Source: Muraenolepis orangiensis
Lineage: Eukaryota > Chordata > Actinopteri > Gadiformes > Muraenolepididae
Direction: 5' to 3'
Assembly: GCA_027704905.1 (NCBI GenBank)
Contig: CM051000.1
Coordinates: 11,397,842-11,461,841 of the forward strand
Length of the DNA: 64,000 bases
Below are positions 14,754 to 64,000 of the stretch, piece by piece (the first letter of the stretch is position 1; each line of letters starts with the position of its first letter). Below the pieces are notes generated by a model. That model did not search any database and was not told where the DNA came from. It saw nothing but the letters and a program-made list of their open reading frames with translations. The translations under genes and the position numbers were made by a program.

Positions 14754-16437
14754 ATGATATTGCCAAAGCTGTACATATTCTATAAATACTTTTGTTGAAT
14801 ACTGAAATACTAGACCTGACATCTTATTTCAGCGAGTCCCTCCGTTTACAGCAGCAGCAGCCGGCTAAAACAATGACTTTGGGGTGGGCCACAAGAATCC
14901 AGTGTCAAAACATAATCAGACGCTTTTATTACTCCCAAAACATTTAGTAAACCTGCTCTCCGAGTGAGGATCTATTTACACCCATATATGGTGTGTGTGA
15001 CTGTTGCCAATGGAATGTCTAAAACATGAGCTTGTTTTCTTCTTTTTTGCACGTTTAAAAATTTACCAACAGAATCAAGGATGTCAACACAAAGTTAAAA
15101 AGTCATGTTGCCTCCCGGGTAAAGACGCTTCATGGCTATATTGCTAAATTGGAGGATCAATTCAGTTTCCACTTTTCCACCCCACGCACAAACAAAAAGT
15201 ATAACACAGCAATGGTCCCGGATCAAACAGCACACTTCACTTACAGTACAAGAACAACATTAAGACTTAATTACAGCAGTAGGCCATACAGACACAAACT
15301 AACTCCACGCACACACACACACCGCCATCACACACACTCACTTCAATACAGACTGTAGAAAAAAAACAAAACGACCACTAAAGAAGGAGGAAGACCGAGT
15401 CCTTCCATACATTCCACTCCTCTCTGCAGGCCAGCGAGACGGGGAAGCCGGAAAGAGAGAGCCGACTCTGGCGAATGGCTAACCACTTGGTATTGCACAA
15501 CGAGTGAAGAAACAACAGTTTTGTAACATCTTCATGGAGAAATGTACAACGTATACAGTGTATATATATTCATATAGCCATCATAAATATTATATATCTA
15601 TCCATCTGTACATATATAATATTTATTCTTTTAAAATTGTTGTTGTACAATAACATGCAACCGAGTACAGCAGAACAGCACAGTAGGGGGGGGGGGGGGG
15701 AATCCGACGGCGGAAAGTTAGAACGGTTAAGGTAGCCGCGTTGGCGAGCTAGCGCTGAAAAACGCATGTTAAGACCACTCACAGTATTCTGGGGGGGCGG
15801 GAGGATCAGACCAGGAGACCTCAACACAAGCATGTACATCCCCTCCCCGCCGCCCCCTTGGAGCAGTAGCATTCACACACTCTGCTCTACCACAGGTGTT
15901 CCACTAGGGACCCATAAATACAGTACCACCCCAAGCAGGGGGTGGACACACGCACACGCGCACACACACACACACACGCACACACACGCACACGGTTAGC
16001 AGAGCAGTGACAGTGGTACGACAGTGGTTAGTGTCAGTGCTGTGCACGGGACCTGCATGCAGACATGAAGCGGTGCGTCGGCGCCTGCATCGCTCTTCTT
16101 CTTCTTCTTCTTCTTCTCTCCGCTTGGGTCGTACAGCGTATAGCGGGGGGTCTTAATCACAGGAGCCACTTGGAATAGACAGGCGGGCAAGGGGAGGGGT
16201 GGGGTTTGGGGTACAACCACGACACATACACCATGACCTAGAAATAGCTAGAAATGTTTTGACTTCCACATTAAGCGGGGTGGGGGGGGGGGGAGTCAAA
16301 GGGATTTGGGGTGTGTGCTTTAAAACAACGTTTGGGGGGATTGTCAGAAGTTGTAGAGAGAGCGCAAAGAGGCACGTGGAAGAGGTGGGGTAGGTCGGGG
16401 CAGGGTGGGGAAGGGTGGGGTTTCTTGACGGAGAAGA
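14754..16437 (-). other. madd: probable 3' UTR of madd
   Basis: Minus-strand sequence after the madd TAG. It contains a (CT/GA) and AAG/TTC repeat at about 16096-16118, a C-tract at 15687-15700 (sense), AU-rich stretches at 15540-15640, and a CA-rich run near 15950-15990. No downstream acceptor or conserved coding exon is needed to finish the protein, so I treat the whole stretch as UTR. Confidence 0.5.
15996..16170 (-). other. coding-like patch in the madd 3' UTR
   Basis: The minus frame reads VIKTPRYTLYDPSGE followed by a Lys run from an AAG repeat and SDAGADAP. A possible acceptor TTCCAAG precedes it near 16171. I recognise no protein, and no exon of madd needs it. It may be chance or an unrecognised alternative terminal exon. 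Confidence 0.2.
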
Positions 16438-61728
<45,291 letters not shown>

Positions 61729-61955
61729 CTTGGAATTTCACTTGCTTGGTGTCACGGCATCTAGGTAGTGCACATATATCCCTGCCTGGGCTTAGCAGTA
61801 GCTTCCAATCACAACATCAGAAGGGCAGGTGACAGCGTGAAGCTGGGGCTCTTTATCATGGTGACGGAGCTCCTGCAAGAAAAGCCCAGGAGAGTCATTA
61901 ATATAATAATATATAAATCCCAAAATACATTTGTGAAACCTTCTGTGTGCATTTA

Positions 61956-61987
<32 letters not shown>

Positions 61988-64000
61988 AATGGATCAGTCC
62001 CTACAAAGTCCCACCCCCTTTCTCACCAATTACCTAGATCTGGAGCACCCTCGTTCCTAGGCAATTATCATCTCACAATGAACGCCTGGGGACGAGGTTA
62101 GGGAAGAGCAGAGAGGAAGTCCGATGAGGACTGACTACTTCCCTACAGAACGAGCAGTGATAGTGGGCTTAGCCAACTGGTCCAACAGGTACATCCGACC
62201 TACCGTGAAGATGTTACCATGTGCCACTCTTCACGCTGTAATGTTGACAGAGCCTTACAGGATGAAGTATGTATAATAATAACAACCATGAACAATAATA
62301 ATCGTCTGCATTCCGTATAATAGGATAATATGAACCATTTCATTTATTTTTAAACAGAAGCCGATACAATGGATTTAATGCAAAAGCCTTGTCGTAATAT
62401 AAAAAACCTTGGAAACAAATATACAACGTTAAACTGGTAACCAAAGTGGAACCTAGATTAAAGCAGACCTTTGTCTTAAACTCAGTAAATTTGCATTGGT
62501 TCAGATTGACATTGATTATGTGATTGAGGACCTGGTGTCAGTTGGTTGAATGGTACTCTGCTCAGCCTGAATTTTTACCCAGCCAGCCAATCAGCGCCTT
62601 GTAGGCGGAAAAAAAAATGGCATCAGTGTGACCACAGCTTGTGGCGCAGTTGGTTGGAGAGTAGCTGAAGAGTTTACGTCAGTATTTTAACAGACTTCCA
62701 AGGCAGTATTAGGAAACAATATAGTACTACTTCTGCTGCACTTAAAGTAGGTAATTTATGTGCTTGACCTATTGTTTTTTTCTTCATCGATAAATGTTCT
62801 CTGTAAACACCTACCGAATGCTATGTACCATCTTTAAGATAACAACACATTTATTGCTCCTCTGCTTTATAGGCTGTTCATTTCTTGCTGTTCTTGTCTG
62901 CTTTTAGTGTTGAAAAGGCCCGCCTGCGATAACTTAAGTTGGTCCTAACTGGACAAAACTTACATTTTTCACAAACCAAAGGAAATGATCGCCCAAGGAA
63001 ATTAAAATGTACTTGTTTCCAGCTACGAGTATAAACTTGGTCTAAACTTGTACTGAACTTCAACTTGTCTTTCAAAATTCCTATTGGCACATTTATATCA
63101 AAGCTTTCTTCAAAGCCTTCTTCTTAAGAAACGCATCATGCTCTTCGTTACGAGTTAGGAAATAACTGGTGTCTGCAACGCTCTAGCCCGTGCTGGATTG
63201 TAGTCTGATGAATTCTATTGCATCTGTCCAAAGTCAAAAGATGCTAGATACTGCATCATCGTGCTTTACGTCTCCTCACTGACTGTACGTACACAACCCG
63301 TACCTGAGCACTTATCTGTTGAGAACCAAAGGATCTCAGGACTTACTGTTCCGTGGGTATGGAGAGAATTGGGAGAAAAACAAAGCTTTTAAGTCTGCTG
63401 CCCCTTCCATATGGAGCTCTCTGCAGGAGGACATGCAGAGAGCATGTCTCACGAACCTGTCTCACGAACAATTTGTTTAAATTGTATAGGACTTGGAACT
63501 GAACAGTTCTAGGCAGTGACCGTTTCAAAACTGAAATGCCACTTTAGACAAAAGCTAGATGTTAGTGGGTGTTTTTTGTTTTCGCGGGTGGTGTTTTTAA
63601 CAACAAACTAAAAATACTACTACAAATTACCCTCACGTGATAGCTGTTAAATCTTGCCTAAAGCACATTTGAGTCAGGAATACAGAACACATTTAGCTAT
63701 TGCTGTACGTCTAAAATGACAGCCATTGGAGATGCCGTTTGTCTGCAATCCATCCGTTGTATAGGGGGGGAAAAAAATCATTAGTGACTAGAAAACCGTG
63801 TAGCATTCGAGCACTTCTGACTTCCTGCATATTGTAAAAGTGTGTGTTGCATGAAAAATATCCCCCCCAGCCGTTGCACTATGAATCATGTTATGACAGC
63901 TTGGTTTTACACCGTCAGTACTACGTTAATAGAAATCTGCATGATTCTAACAAGGTTGTGTTATTGCCGACAGACACAAACAAAGATTGAGGACAGAGAT
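61729..64000 (-). other. madd: upstream region of madd, 5' UTR/promoter side
   Basis: It should hold 5' UTR or the first intron. A CT-rich stretch lies at 61963-61986. I see no CpG-dense promoter, no TATA box that I would trust, and no neighbouring gene. The true transcription start probably lies further right. Confidence 0.4.

Overview
The window is vertebrate nuclear DNA, almost certainly from a ray-finned fish. It holds two multi-exon genes with GT-AG introns, several tRNA-derived SINEs of teleost type, a LINE fragment, and a very high density of long (CA/GT)n, (GA/CT)n and poly-C/poly-G tracts. That repeat load recalls cod-like fish, but naming a gadiform is only a guess. There is no bacterial operon, CRISPR array, phage or ordinary tRNA or rRNA gene. 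Most long ORFs are translations of microsatellites or antisense shadows of exons.

Gene 1 (plus strand, 4315-7301) is the 3' two thirds of bbox1, gamma-butyrobetaine dioxygenase, the last enzyme of carnitine synthesis. Five coding exons splice in phase and carry the Fe(II) ligands. The 5' exons (N-terminal zinc-binding domain) are not recognisable in 1-4314 and probably lie to the left of the window.

Gene 2 (minus strand, 61728 down to 16438, with a 3' UTR probably reaching about 14.75 kb) is a complete madd gene (MAP-kinase activating death domain protein, a DENN-domain Rab GEF). I could place 34 coding exons, checked for splice sites and phase, giving a predicted isoform of 1663 residues. 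The two genes converge tail to tail across about 7.3 kb of repeat-rich intergenic DNA.

Layout: 1-4314, non-coding, two large dinucleotide arrays; 4315-7452, bbox1; 7453-14740, intergenic with SINE-like clusters, a LINE-like fragment and a small inverted repeat; 14748-16437, madd 3' UTR; 16438-61728, madd coding exons. The last set of introns contains minisatellites, two SINEs, a 4.35-kb TIR element carrying a broken MADF-domain gene that is itself interrupted by a LINE, and two copies of a 0.38-kb repeat containing a palindrome. From 61729 to 64000 lies the unresolved 5' UTR or promoter side of madd.

The most interesting signals concern splicing of madd: a (UG)n array of about 170 nt abutting the acceptor after a 63-nt cassette exon, a CU array just inside intron 3, a GC-AG intron, an 89-nt candidate alternative exon that would replace the C-terminus, and C-tracts strongly biased to the transcribed sense. 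I found no wholly new biological system.
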